In this document: positions 17,042-25,225 of the stretch, piece after piece
Numbering within the stretch: the stretch's first letter is position 1
How the letters are laid out: each line of letters starts with the position of its first letter
Assembly (NCBI GenBank): GCA_014730235.1
Contig: WJIO01000049.1
Location: 1-41,642 of the forward strand
Direction: 5' to 3'
DNA length: 41,642 bases
Source: Candidatus Poribacteria bacterium
Lineage (GTDB): Bacteria; Poribacteria; DTPJ01; WJIO01
The notes under the pieces: generated by a model
Database searches by the model: none
Told to the model about the DNA's origin: nothing
What the model saw: only the letters and a program-made list of their open reading frames with translations
Translations under genes and position numbers: made by a program

Positions 17042-18043
17042 ATGGTTAATCTAATGGTATCACATGGAGGTGCGCTTGGGGATAATGGTTTTACTATTCC
17101 AACCCTGACAAATCTCCGGAAAAAATATGAAGAAATCTATTTATTTTGTAAATCATCAGGTTTTAAAGCGCTTAAAGATACTGGTTTAATAGAGCGATTT
17201 ATTATACAGAAACCAGATATGGAAAACCTGACCAATGATGAACGGCGAAAATGGCTTTTTAGTGCTACACGTGGCCTTGATTTCCATGCAAAACTAAATT
17301 TTAATGGTGTAATACCCAGTCGCTATATGTTCCATAAAGGTGATCCTAAATTTGAGTTTTCTTCTGAATGGAAAAGACAAAATGCGGAAGATGTAAGTTT
17401 TTTTGATGCTTTTGCAAAAAAGGCAGAAGCAGAAGAGGCAATAGGCAAAAGGCCCTTTTTATTTTTATCTTCTCAGGAAAAGGAATGGCTTAAAAACTTC
17501 AGGTATGAGTATGGAATACCCGACAAAGCTTTTCTTTTAGGTTGGCAATTTACCGGCAGTTCAAGAATTAAGTGGTATCCATTTTTTGATATTGTAATTC
17601 AAAGGAATATAATGAGAAAGCATCCCCAGGTTTATGTATTAGGTCTTGGGGATCTAATGAATAAAATCAAATGGAATAGACGTTTTCACGGTGGTAGATT
17701 TATAAATTTAGGCAACTCAATATCTTTTCGACAAGCCTATATTTTAACAAGCATATTAGACTGTCTTGTAGCACCAGAAACAGGAATTATGGTATTTGCT
17801 CAAGCCTGGGAACACGTTCCAAAGATTCTTCTGGCTACACATACATATGGTTATCACATAACTTTTGGCTATAGGAAGAGCAATTCAGATACTAAAATAA
17901 TTCAATCAGAGGCAAAATGTTCGCCTTGTTACAATATTTTGGCAGACTGTTACCGAGATGGAGATAAGCCCTGGTGTTTATGTATGGGCAAAATATCACC
18001 GGAAAAAGTTATTGATGCTATTGAAAAAGTGATAAAGAGGTGA
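17042..18043 (+). CDS. Glycosyltransferase family 9 (heptosyltransferase)-like protein in the phage operon
   Basis: 333 residues. GGALGDNGFTIPTLTNLRKKY at the N-terminus matches the GxxGD..l..P.l..L...y opening of GT9, and LDCLVAPETGIMVFAQA (249-265) matches the conserved sugar-nucleotide site. Bacterial GT9 enzymes transfer ADP-heptose to lipopolysaccharide core. In this protein a cysteine-rich C-terminus, CSPC (293-296) then C303, C312 and C314, may bind metal. It lies on the same strand between head genes with an AAGGA site and short spacers (27 and 6 bases), so it belongs to the phage operon. It could glycosylate virions or alter host lipopolysaccharide; which one is not shown. Confidence 0.75.
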   Translation: MVNLMVSHGGALGDNGFTIPTLTNLRKKYEEIYLFCKSSGFKALKDTGLIERFIIQKPDMENLTNDERRKWLFSATRGLDFHAKLNFNGVIPSRYMFHKGDPKFEFSSEWKRQNAEDVSFFDAFAKKAEAEEAIGKRPFLFLSSQEKEWLKNFRYEYGIPDKAFLLGWQFTGSSRIKWYPFFDIVIQRNIMRKHPQVYVLGLGDLMNKIKWNRRFHGGRFINLGNSISFRQAYILTSILDCLVAPETGIMVFAQAWEHVPKILLATHTYGYHITFGYRKSNSDTKIIQSEAKCSPCYNILADCYRDGDKPWCLCMGKISPEKVIDAIEKVIKR

Positions 18044-18049
18044 AAAGAA

Positions 18050-18448
18050 TTGGCAAAAACTTTAGTTTCTCAATCAAATTTAAAGACTATAGTAGTAAGA
18101 GAGATAAGTGCATTAACAACATCCTATGAACCATCAGAAGCAATTAACGTACAAGGAGCTAATCAGCTTCAGCTATTGGCGTCCTTCACGAAGGGTTCAT
18201 CCAATGGATGCAAGATAAAGGTTGAGTTTTCAGAAGATATGGTAAATTGGTATCAGGAGAGCTCTTATGCTTTGTCAGAGGGAGGATTATCTGCGATCCA
18301 TTACGCAATAGAGCGAGAGATAGAAAACAGTTGCGATATAGTGATACCAATACCATTATCATCATCATTCATGCGCGTGAGTGCAATGGCAATAGACATA
18401 TACACAGGAACATCATTATCCATCACAGCCACAATATCCAACATATAG
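18050..18448 (+). CDS. Small phage structural protein, beta-rich
   Basis: 132 residues from a TTG at 18050, placed 6 bases after the glycosyltransferase stop and behind AGAGGTG. The sequence alternates polar and hydrophobic residues (ANQLQLLASFTKGSS, GCKIKVEFSEDMVNWYQES, SSFMRVSAMAIDIYTGTSLS) as in a small beta-sandwich such as head-decoration or neck proteins. No family recognised. It ends 18 bases before the next gene. The DNA switches to a higher-GC texture within this gene. Confidence 0.55.
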   Translation: MAKTLVSQSNLKTIVVREISALTTSYEPSEAINVQGANQLQLLASFTKGSSNGCKIKVEFSEDMVNWYQESSYALSEGGLSAIHYAIEREIENSCDIVIPIPLSSSFMRVSAMAIDIYTGTSLSITATISNI

Positions 18449-18466
18449 CGAGGGGATAGGAGAGCA

Positions 18467-19276
18467 ATGGCGACTAGACAATCAATGGCATGGCTAATAA
18501 AGCATCTGCGAGGTAAGGTACATGATGACAATCCAATGGCATTGACTGACGGACAACACTATATGGGTGACACCATACGTCTTACATGCACATACACAGA
18601 TTTATCTGGCAATGCGGATAATCCTTATATGCCGGAGGTTACGGTATGGGATACACACGGTAGTAAGCGTATGGATTCTGCTATTCCCATATATACAGGG
18701 GAAGTGGGAGAATATCATTACAATTATCGTATTCCACCTGAAGGCCCGGAAGGAGTATGGAGAGCGGAGTTTACCGGCACAGTATCCGGCAGTATCCGGC
18801 AGTATCCCGTTGAGTTTACCGTCATTGAGAGTAATCGGGTATGGTCAGATGCAGAATTACAGAACATACTTGATATGCACCGCATCCATATAATCCGGGA
18901 GAGGTTGAATCATGGCGCAGACGGAGAGACATATTACAGCAGATATAGTATGCTGGAAGATAATGTAAAGATATGGGATGGCAGACATACCAGCTCTACG
19001 GAGATATCATCGGACAAATATACAGTGAACCTTATAGATGGAGCGTTTACGTTACCCAATACATCATGGGAAGAATACTATCTGGATGCAGTATCATACA
19101 ACATACATGGCGCAGTAGCCGAATGTATGGAACAACTGGCAATGGATCCCAACAAAGCTAAGTCATGGGATCGGGGGAGCGTTAAGTATACCCATTATGA
19201 TTACCTGGAGATGGCACGACATCATCGCGGCTTATCAGGAATAAGAAGCACAGCTATCAGAAGGACATATAGTTGA
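18467..19276 (+). CDS. Probable head-tail connector protein with Ig-like N-terminal domain
   Basis: 269 residues. About 25-120 looks like an Ig-like/macroglobulin-type beta domain (DTIRLTCTYTDLSGNA, YTGEVGEYHYNYRIPPEGPEGVWRAEFTG, QYPVEFTVIE). About 122-269 is helical and carries WEEYYLDAVSYNIHGAVAECME, MDPNKAKSWDRGSVKYTHYD and YLEMARHHRGL, a pattern I associate with gp15-type adaptor proteins that dock on the portal. Position between capsid and head-closure genes supports this. The ATG at 18467 follows AGGGGATAGGAG. A 10-bp tandem repeat lies inside the Ig-like part. Domain names are by pattern, not a database search. Confidence 0.55.
   Translation: MATRQSMAWLIKHLRGKVHDDNPMALTDGQHYMGDTIRLTCTYTDLSGNADNPYMPEVTVWDTHGSKRMDSAIPIYTGEVGEYHYNYRIPPEGPEGVWRAEFTGTVSGSIRQYPVEFTVIESNRVWSDAELQNILDMHRIHIIRERLNHGADGETYYSRYSMLEDNVKIWDGRHTSSTEISSDKYTVNLIDGAFTLPNTSWEEYYLDAVSYNIHGAVAECMEQLAMDPNKAKSWDRGSVKYTHYDYLEMARHHRGLSGIRSTAIRRTYS
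18781..18808 (+). repeat. 10-bp tandem repeat inside the connector gene
   Basis: AGTATCCGGC occurs twice in tandem and is followed by the partial copy AGTATCCC, encoding VSGSIRQYP. Because the unit is not a multiple of three, gain or loss of one copy would shift the reading frame. Confidence 0.8.
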
Positions 19277-19295
19277 ACTCAAAGGATGGATAACA

Positions 19296-19655
19296 ATGAA
19301 CATGCCAGAAGCCTTAGATATACTGCAGTTGGAATATGAGTATTGCAGTATAAGCCAGAGGATAGAGGAATCCCGGAATGCATTAGGAGAGCCAGTATAT
19401 ACTTTATCCCCCATATCTTCTACTGTAAAGTGCTCCATATCCCCGATACATCGTATGCCCTCGTATGCCCTCAGAGTTACCGGAAGGATTAAGCCGGGGA
19501 TATCGTACCAAAGATTATATATGTTGATAGTATCATCGTGTCAGCATTTAGAACCGGGAAATATCATAACTGACAGCAATGGTGTAGAGTATGAGGTTAT
19601 ATACACAGTAAATTGGCACACTCACAAGGAAGCCATAATCAGCAAAAGGAATTAG
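19296..19655 (+). CDS. Head-closure / head-tail joining protein
   Basis: 119 residues. The size, position between connector and tail-terminator genes, and content (NALGEPVYTLSPISSTVKCSI near residue 30-50; RLYMLIVSSCQHLEPGNIITD and GVEYEVIYTVNWHTHKEAI at the end) fit SPP1 gp16/HK97 gp10-type closure proteins that seal the portal after packaging. The pattern of a strand ending in an EV..V..H segment is typical. The ATG at 19296 is preceded by AAGGATGGATAACA. It ends 1 base before the next gene. Confidence 0.6.
   Translation: MNMPEALDILQLEYEYCSISQRIEESRNALGEPVYTLSPISSTVKCSISPIHRMPSYALRVTGRIKPGISYQRLYMLIVSSCQHLEPGNIITDSNGVEYEVIYTVNWHTHKEAIISKRN
19451..19472 (+). repeat. 10-bp tandem duplication in the head-closure gene
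   Basis: TCGTATGCCC is present twice followed by TC, encoding RMPSYALR. Like the repeat at 18781, the unit length is 10, so a copy change would break the frame. Confidence 0.8.
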
Positions 19656-19656
19656 C

Positions 19657-20571
19657 ATGCAGAGAATCCTTGAAGCCATCAGAAATAGATTAATATCGGA
19701 TACGGGCATAACATCCATTGTCGGTGAAAGTGACATAAGTTGCGGTTACGTCAAGGAGGAAACCCATTATCCCTGCATAACCATTGAAGCAAAGAGCATC
19801 AGTTCAGTTAAGGGTGTATCCGGTACAATGAGCGGGATAATAGGCGTTGATATATATTCCGATAACAGCAAAGAGGAATTATGGTCAATATATTCCATGT
19901 CAAAATCCCTGTTGCATAACACTGAACAGGAGTTAAGTTTACACAGTTGCTCAATACATCTGATAAGAGAGATAAAGGTAACGGATGCTCAATATGATTC
20001 ATCAGGGACGGCGTGGCAATTGACATCTATCTATGAAGTTATCTACAGCGTAACAGATATATCCCTGACAACGTCAGTAAGTGGAATAGTATATGGTGGT
20101 AGAGATTTAGTGGAAGCGGAAGCGTCAATGGAGATAGGTGAGTTTCGGGGAGCAATGAGTCTTGATGTAAGGTTTGAGGGTGAGTTTCACAGTGGTCGTG
20201 AACGATTCAGCAATTCTGTATATCATCCCAAAGGTTATGCCCGTGTATTATTCCAAGAGATGTATTTCCATGTTTCGGTATTGGAATTGTTGTGGAAGAT
20301 AGACATGGATTCAAATGGAAGTTTACGGGACGGAATAACCCCAGCCATAACTTACAATGTAAACCAGAATACTCATCCGGCTTATGTTAAGGTGTTGTTC
20401 CAGATGTTACGGACAGATAACGGCAAGCGTATGGAAGTGGAAGCACCAAGAGCAATATGCCAGCAGTTACAGATACCGTTTAATAAAGATGATTTCATCA
20501 TATATGATTGTGAATGGATATTGTTAAGCGATGTATCGGGAGAAGTTGTGAAGGTATCAGTAGAGGATTGA
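19657..20571 (+). CDS. Probable fused tail-terminator and tail-tube protein
   Basis: 304 residues. About 1-135 (LEAIRNRLISDTGITSIVG, KEETHYPCITIEAKS, GIIGVDIYSDNSKEELWSIYS, WQLTSIYEVIYSV) matches the DUF3168-like tail-completion pattern, which caps the tail beneath the neck. The remaining 160 residues (SMEIGEFRGAMSLDVRFEGEF, VLELLWKIDMDSNGS, DFIIYDCEWILLSDVSGEVV) are beta-rich and end with the kind of strand that closes tail-tube folds. If right, a terminator and a tube protein are joined in one chain, which is uncommon. Alternatively the second part is a terminator extension. It starts 1 base after the head-closure stop. Confidence 0.5.
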   Translation: MQRILEAIRNRLISDTGITSIVGESDISCGYVKEETHYPCITIEAKSISSVKGVSGTMSGIIGVDIYSDNSKEELWSIYSMSKSLLHNTEQELSLHSCSIHLIREIKVTDAQYDSSGTAWQLTSIYEVIYSVTDISLTTSVSGIVYGGRDLVEAEASMEIGEFRGAMSLDVRFEGEFHSGRERFSNSVYHPKGYARVLFQEMYFHVSVLELLWKIDMDSNGSLRDGITPAITYNVNQNTHPAYVKVLFQMLRTDNGKRMEVEAPRAICQQLQIPFNKDDFIIYDCEWILLSDVSGEVVKVSVED

Positions 20572-20645
20572 TAGAGTTTAGTTTATATATGGGCTTATAT
20601 AGAAGCTCTAGTCGAATCAGGACAGCGGAGATAGAGAGGATAGCA

Positions 20646-22229
20646 ATGATTGTATTTGCCCTTACGCCATCAGCACCAAGAGAATATCAAGTTGAGACGT
20701 TTAATTCAAGTGAGTCAATATGGATGGTAACAGATGATTTGCAGGTAGAGGCGTTTCGATATACTTCGGACCGTATACGTGATTCTGTTATGCAGTTTAC
20801 AGGTTTACCATGGACTTTTGGTGATTCAAAAACACTGGGTGATTCTCTTAATTTAGACGATTCACCTGGCGGTTGTGGTGAAGGTGTTTACAGGGATTAT
20901 GAGGTTACAGCGGGACTTAGTTACACTTTCTCATGTTTATACAAAATAGATTCTGGAAAATTGGTCATACAGATTCATGATCTAACTAATGAAGAAGCAA
21001 TAGTAACGGTAAGTAAAGATGAGATGTCCTGGTCTGCTTATGAGGTCAGCATTAAGATTACAGATGGATGCGATACAATAAGGGTTAAATTTCTACAGGA
21101 TTTTACCGATCCATCACCTGGGCCGTTTTACATTGATGATGTTAGCCTAAGGGGGAGCGTCATTATGAGCGATCCGGATAGATATTCCATATTACCTGAG
21201 AAGATAGGAAGTATCTATGAAACAATAATCGGAAGACGGGTTTATGATCTGCAATCAATACACTATTCGTTTTATCTATGTTGGGAATTTCTCAGCGAAG
21301 AACATTACAATCGTTTGAGAGAATGTTATAAAAACACTGATATACTTTATTTTGATGATGGTCGTGTTCCACCGTTGACAGAGAAAAGCCGGTGTTATGA
21401 TAATGCTCTCTTTACTTATGAAGGCATAACAAATCCTTCAAATACTAATAAGGCATACTCAGATAGTTCTAACCTTTTGCCTTATGGGCGGGATGATTTT
21501 GAGGCTGCGGAATTTTCAACTCAAGAATATGGTACAATTGACGATGATGACGGAGATTATAAAGAAACTAATAATCCACCCACAGACCATTATATTTACC
21601 ATAAATTCCTTATACAATCATCAATAAGCAGAGATAATGTTGAACGTATAAGGTTTAGAGTAGTCAACGCTAGTAGTGATATGTCAAACCATAATCTTGA
21701 TGGGTCAGTTCTGTATGCGTGGAACGGTATTAAATGGGTAGAATTATCAGGCAATACCAACAATAGTATTACTTCATTATCATTCAACACATCATCGGCA
21801 GAAATAGCAAAACAATTCGTGGCTTCCGATGACGGATATATACGTTTGCTTTTGCGTTCACGCAATTCTTATAACGGATACGATGGTCTTATAATGAGAA
21901 CATATTTTGTAGGATGTGAGATAAACCAAGGTTTGAATCTTACAGTACCCCTTTCAAATAAAGCTATATTGGATGATAATGACGATATAATCTGGGTGAA
22001 GAATTTGACACAAGGTACAACACTAAGCATTGGAACAGATTACACAATTTCATGTGATAGGTATTCTGTTGAAGTATTTGACCAAGTATCAGGTGATGAA
22101 ATAGAAGTTAAATACAATCGGTATTATGAAGTTATGTTTGCCAGTATGCCAGAAAGTTGGTTAAATGGAGTTTCTGACAATGGCAACAGGATGAGGGATA
22201 CGGAAATAATACTAAAGACCATTAAATAG
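20646..22229 (+). CDS. Distal-tail-like protein with carbohydrate-binding-type module
   Basis: I start it at the ATG at 20646, behind AGAGAGGAT; the open frame extends upstream into the previous gene but has no good start there. 527 residues. About 25-180 resembles a CBM4/9-type jelly roll (EGVYRDYEVTAGLSYTFSCLY, GKLVIQIHDL, DTIRVKFLQDF, GPFYIDDVSLRG). About 185-265 (IGRRVYDLQSIHYSFYLCWEFL, YNRLRECYKNTDILYFDDGR) resembles the core of distal-tail (Dit) proteins. The rest is beta-rich and contains a second putative receptor-facing domain. It probably forms part of the tail tip and contacts the cell envelope. Domain calls are by pattern only. Confidence 0.5.
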   Translation: MIVFALTPSAPREYQVETFNSSESIWMVTDDLQVEAFRYTSDRIRDSVMQFTGLPWTFGDSKTLGDSLNLDDSPGGCGEGVYRDYEVTAGLSYTFSCLYKIDSGKLVIQIHDLTNEEAIVTVSKDEMSWSAYEVSIKITDGCDTIRVKFLQDFTDPSPGPFYIDDVSLRGSVIMSDPDRYSILPEKIGSIYETIIGRRVYDLQSIHYSFYLCWEFLSEEHYNRLRECYKNTDILYFDDGRVPPLTEKSRCYDNALFTYEGITNPSNTNKAYSDSSNLLPYGRDDFEAAEFSTQEYGTIDDDDGDYKETNNPPTDHYIYHKFLIQSSISRDNVERIRFRVVNASSDMSNHNLDGSVLYAWNGIKWVELSGNTNNSITSLSFNTSSAEIAKQFVASDDGYIRLLLRSRNSYNGYDGLIMRTYFVGCEINQGLNLTVPLSNKAILDDNDDIIWVKNLTQGTTLSIGTDYTISCDRYSVEVFDQVSGDEIEVKYNRYYEVMFASMPESWLNGVSDNGNRMRDTEIILKTIK

Positions 22230-22287
22230 ATAATTGAAATGTAGGCTGGACTGCTTCTGGAAAACTCAGCAAAAAAAAGGTAATGAT

Positions 22288-22653
22288 ATGAGAATCACAA
22301 AAAATTTCAGAGTAGAAGAATTTGAATGTCCATGTTGTGGTGGTATTCTTGATACTTTAGCTTTTAGGAATTTCGTGGTAAAACTCCAGGATGCTAGAGA
22401 TACATCAGGTATTCCTTTTGTTATAACCAGTGGGTACCGTTGTTTCCGGCATAATAAAAGAATTGGTGGCAACTCTGACAGCAGTCATTTGAAAGGTATA
22501 GCAGCAGATATTCTTACGCGTACCTCCTCTGAAAGATACTTTATTCTTAAAAGTCTTATTAAAGCTGGATTTAACAGAATAGGTATTGGCAAAAACTATA
22601 TACATGCTGACCTTGATACAGATAAACCACAATTTCTTATATGGACTTATTAG
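22288..22653 (+). CDS. M15-family D,D-peptidase, phage lysin
   Basis: 121 residues from the ATG at 22288 (AAAAGGTAATGAT upstream; the longer frame start at 22234 has no good site). It contains SGYRC (48-52), HNKRIGG, SSHLKGIAADI with H67 and D74, and IHADL with H106; these are the three zinc ligands of the peptidase M15_3/LAS fold. It would cut peptide bonds in peptidoglycan. The N-terminus FECPCCGG has an extra CxxC pair. There is no signal peptide, so release needs a holin or delivery with the particle. Its place inside the tail genes rather than at the operon end suggests it may also be tail-associated. Confidence 0.85.
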   Translation: MRITKNFRVEEFECPCCGGILDTLAFRNFVVKLQDARDTSGIPFVITSGYRCFRHNKRIGGNSDSSHLKGIAADILTRTSSERYFILKSLIKAGFNRIGIGKNYIHADLDTDKPQFLIWTY

Positions 22654-22663
22654 GAGAAGAAAA

Positions 22664-22825
22664 TTGCTTAAATGGATTAAATGGATAGCAGAGAGAAGAT
22701 ATATTATAACATTCATTTTAGAGATTATCGAATGTCTGGAAGATGAAGAAATATCCAGGGAAGAGCTTGACAGACTACTTATGAAAGCCCGGAATTTGCT
22801 GATAGCCCTTAGAGTAGTTATATAG
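22664..22825 (+). CDS. Small helical phage protein
   Basis: 53 residues starting at TTG 22664, chosen because AGGAGA lies 6 bases upstream and directly overlaps the stop of the lysin gene. The sequence (KWIKWIAERRYIITFILEII, then ECLEDEEISREELDRLLMKA) predicts one amphipathic basic helix followed by an acidic helix. No family recognised. Being next to the lysin, a regulator or partner of lysis is possible, but this is a guess from position. Confidence 0.5.
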   Translation: MLKWIKWIAERRYIITFILEIIECLEDEEISREELDRLLMKARNLLIALRVVI

Positions 22826-22840
22826 ACTGGAAAATAAAAA

Positions 22841-24331
22841 ATGCAGTATGGTAATCTAAACAGTTTGGAGATAGCTGAGTTTAACGCATACCGGAGTTCT
22901 TCATTACGAAAGCCGACATACACATTATGGATAGCGGGATATGGAGATCTAACGGAAGAAGTGATAAGTATAGAGCAAGAGATTACATTAGCGGATACAG
23001 ATATTATTAATAGTATATATATTGGCAAGGCAGTTGTGTGCATTAGCAATAAAGGATTAATGGACAATGGTATAATCACATTGAAGCCTAATGCAGAGAT
23101 AAGGATATGGGGTGGCTTTAATGGGGTTAACGTGCCGATATATACAGGGATAATAGATTATATTAAATCATCATCAACAGACGGTATTATATTTTTGCAC
23201 AGTACAGACTACATGAGTTTATTTAAGCAAGAGACAATTGGTAGAGATATTTTTTCATACAATACTCCTGAGCTTATAGCAGAATATTTTTGTAAGTTTG
23301 TAAATATCCCTGAGCCATTAATAACAAATTCCAAAAAGACCGATACAGTATACCGGAATAAAGCATTTTTAGACCAGAGCATGTATCAATGTCTGGAATC
23401 AATATGTCAGAGCATATTCTATGTGGGATATTTCAACGAAAACGGTATACTGAATCTTACAGAGCATAACCATTATAATTATACGGACTTTGTATTCAAT
23501 GACAGTAATGTAATTGACTGTGGTAAGATAACAGATACCAATATAATCAATCATGTAGAGCTTGAGTATGCTCATGGAGCATCGTCAGATTTAACAGACC
23601 AAATCAGTGTGGACACTTACGGTACGGGAGTATTAAATCGGGATATTTCCATGATTGACTATACCATAGTATCCAATGAGGTAACAGAATCGGGTATTAG
23701 GGAATTGGAGAATGACCTGGAGGCATTTAGATTTACTTCATCCCCTAACTCATCATTTATAGATTGCATTAAAGTAAGGATTGGCACAGAAACATCACAT
23801 GGAAATATATCTGTTGGAATATATGAAGATGCGGGTGGAATTCCGGGCAACTTGATAGCAGAAAGCTTGGAAATAGACGTCCTGGAATTAAGTTCAGAAT
23901 TTGCATGGGTGGCGTTCAGATTTGTTAAGCCGGTTAAGATTCAACCTGATGTTGATTACTGGGTTGTTATAGATATAAGTTTAATCACCGCAGGCAGTGT
24001 ATATGTTCGTATAAACGATTTATCCGTAACGTCTGATTATGCTTATTATTCGGGAACATGGCAAATAATTAATGATATTAAAGCTCTTCACATAATTATC
24101 GGCAGTTATCAAGGCTACAGGATGGCAACAGACATATTGAATTTCCATTCTGATAATAAGGATTCTATATTTATAAAAACTCCATTCTTACCTCATTTAC
24201 AGTTAATGGATAAAGTATTTGTAGATATACAGGATAGAGGTATAACTGGTCAATATAAAATAACAGGTTGCAAACATGAGATAAGTTCCGGCAAATATAT
24301 AACATGGGATTTTCTCAGAAAGATAAAATAG
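22841..24331 (+). CDS. Tail-hub/baseplate-like protein with inserted beta domain
   Basis: 496 residues. The first 275 (TYTLWIAGYGDLTEEVISIEQ, AEIRIWGGFNGVNVPIYTGIID, TPELIAEYFC, LESICQSIFYVGYFNENGIL) follow the pattern of gp27/GpD-type hub proteins. About 292-418 is an inserted domain (AFRFTSSPNSSFIDCIKVRIG, ISVGIYEDAGGIPG, ADVDYWVVIDIS-like segment) resembling the choice-of-anchor type beta sandwiches of surface proteins. The hub fold resumes at about 420-496 (MDKVFVDIQDRGITGQYKITG, then SSGKYITWDFL). It probably sits at the tail tip; the insert may bind cell-surface glycan. The ATG has only a weak upstream site, GGAAAATAAAAA. Confidence 0.55.
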   Translation: MQYGNLNSLEIAEFNAYRSSSLRKPTYTLWIAGYGDLTEEVISIEQEITLADTDIINSIYIGKAVVCISNKGLMDNGIITLKPNAEIRIWGGFNGVNVPIYTGIIDYIKSSSTDGIIFLHSTDYMSLFKQETIGRDIFSYNTPELIAEYFCKFVNIPEPLITNSKKTDTVYRNKAFLDQSMYQCLESICQSIFYVGYFNENGILNLTEHNHYNYTDFVFNDSNVIDCGKITDTNIINHVELEYAHGASSDLTDQISVDTYGTGVLNRDISMIDYTIVSNEVTESGIRELENDLEAFRFTSSPNSSFIDCIKVRIGTETSHGNISVGIYEDAGGIPGNLIAESLEIDVLELSSEFAWVAFRFVKPVKIQPDVDYWVVIDISLITAGSVYVRINDLSVTSDYAYYSGTWQIINDIKALHIIIGSYQGYRMATDILNFHSDNKDSIFIKTPFLPHLQLMDKVFVDIQDRGITGQYKITGCKHEISSGKYITWDFLRKIK

Positions 24332-24348
24332 ATTATGGAGGAATAGAA

Positions 24349-25173
24349 TTGTCATTATATCCAGAGAGCCCCAATTTACCTCAGGGAACAAATTCAACAG
24401 AAGTCAACACAACTAATTGGAATAAGTTAATAGATAACATAAATGCCATAGGTTCGGATTTGGTCAATGCCCGAGGAGATGGACAGGAATTTCCGGGTAT
24501 AGATCATTCATCAGGTCAATGTGGAAATATAGACGATATACTGCAAGGCATAAAGCATATGATAAGTGATATATCGGGTGAAGATAAGTGGTATGATTCA
24601 CCAATTGCCAGTCTCAGAAGCCATGATCATTCCCATGATAAGGGTGGAAATATACCCTGGAGTAGCATTGGCAGTGGTAACAGACGAATAGTATACCATC
24701 CAGAATATCCCGGGGCATTATGGACAGCATCTCTTCATGGTGATCCAGCAAGTGGTAATAATACATTGATCCGTAGTTGCGGTCAGGAAGTGGAGTTAAA
24801 TGTAGCTCATAATTATTATGGGGTAACGACATCCGAGGACATGCTACAGGAATACTACTTATCGCTTTGTTTAACGCTACCGGAAGATTTTAGCAATTGG
24901 TCTGAGAGCGATTCAATCAAAATGGAATACAAGACATATAGCGATTCCATAAGTGATAATGGTGTGGGCGTATATGTTTATAAGTCGGGAACTGCAGAAT
25001 CGATAGTCACAAAAGAATTTTATGCAAGTAATATCTGGTCTAATATATCTTTAGATAGGACTAATTTGGGTTCCTGGTCATCAGGTGATACAGTTGAAAT
25101 ATATGTTTGGTTTACAGTTAGAGATGGGCATTTTGCACGATTAGGAAAAATAGAATTTAATTATGAATCGTAA
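24349..25173 (+). CDS. Putative tail-fibre or tail-tip protein
   Basis: I start it at TTG 24349 because GGAGG lies 7 bases upstream (24336-24340); an ATG at 24304 would overlap the hub gene and has no site. 274 residues: an N-terminal helical region with STEVNTTNWNKLIDNINAIGSDL, a His/Asp-rich middle (SLRSHDHSHDKGG), then a beta-rich C-terminal domain (about 140-274) with YYLSLCLTLPEDF, WSSGDTVEIYVWFTVRDG and a final LGKIEFNYES, as in fibre head or carbohydrate-binding modules. No family recognised. It precedes the XhlA-like gene. Confidence 0.5.
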   Translation: MSLYPESPNLPQGTNSTEVNTTNWNKLIDNINAIGSDLVNARGDGQEFPGIDHSSGQCGNIDDILQGIKHMISDISGEDKWYDSPIASLRSHDHSHDKGGNIPWSSIGSGNRRIVYHPEYPGALWTASLHGDPASGNNTLIRSCGQEVELNVAHNYYGVTTSEDMLQEYYLSLCLTLPEDFSNWSESDSIKMEYKTYSDSISDNGVGVYVYKSGTAESIVTKEFYASNIWSNISLDRTNLGSWSSGDTVEIYVWFTVRDGHFARLGKIEFNYES

Positions 25174-25225
25174 TGGTTCTGAAAATGATATATTTTAAGA
25201 AGATATGGAATAATGGAATAAGGTG

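Noticed and set aside
18247-19161. Several further open frames in other phases across the neck genes
   Set aside because: They overlap genes with clear starts and short spacers and show no domain pattern; they reflect the higher-GC composition here.
20514-20645. The upstream part of the open frame that contains the distal-tail-like gene
   Set aside because: It lies within the preceding gene, has no ribosome site, and the ATG at 20646 has AGAGAGGAT.
22405-23079. A 224-codon minus-strand open frame across the lysin region
   Set aside because: It is antisense to the lysin, the small gene and the hub gene, all of which have ribosome sites and recognisable motifs; its sequence is repetitive Ile/Ser and looks like a shadow.
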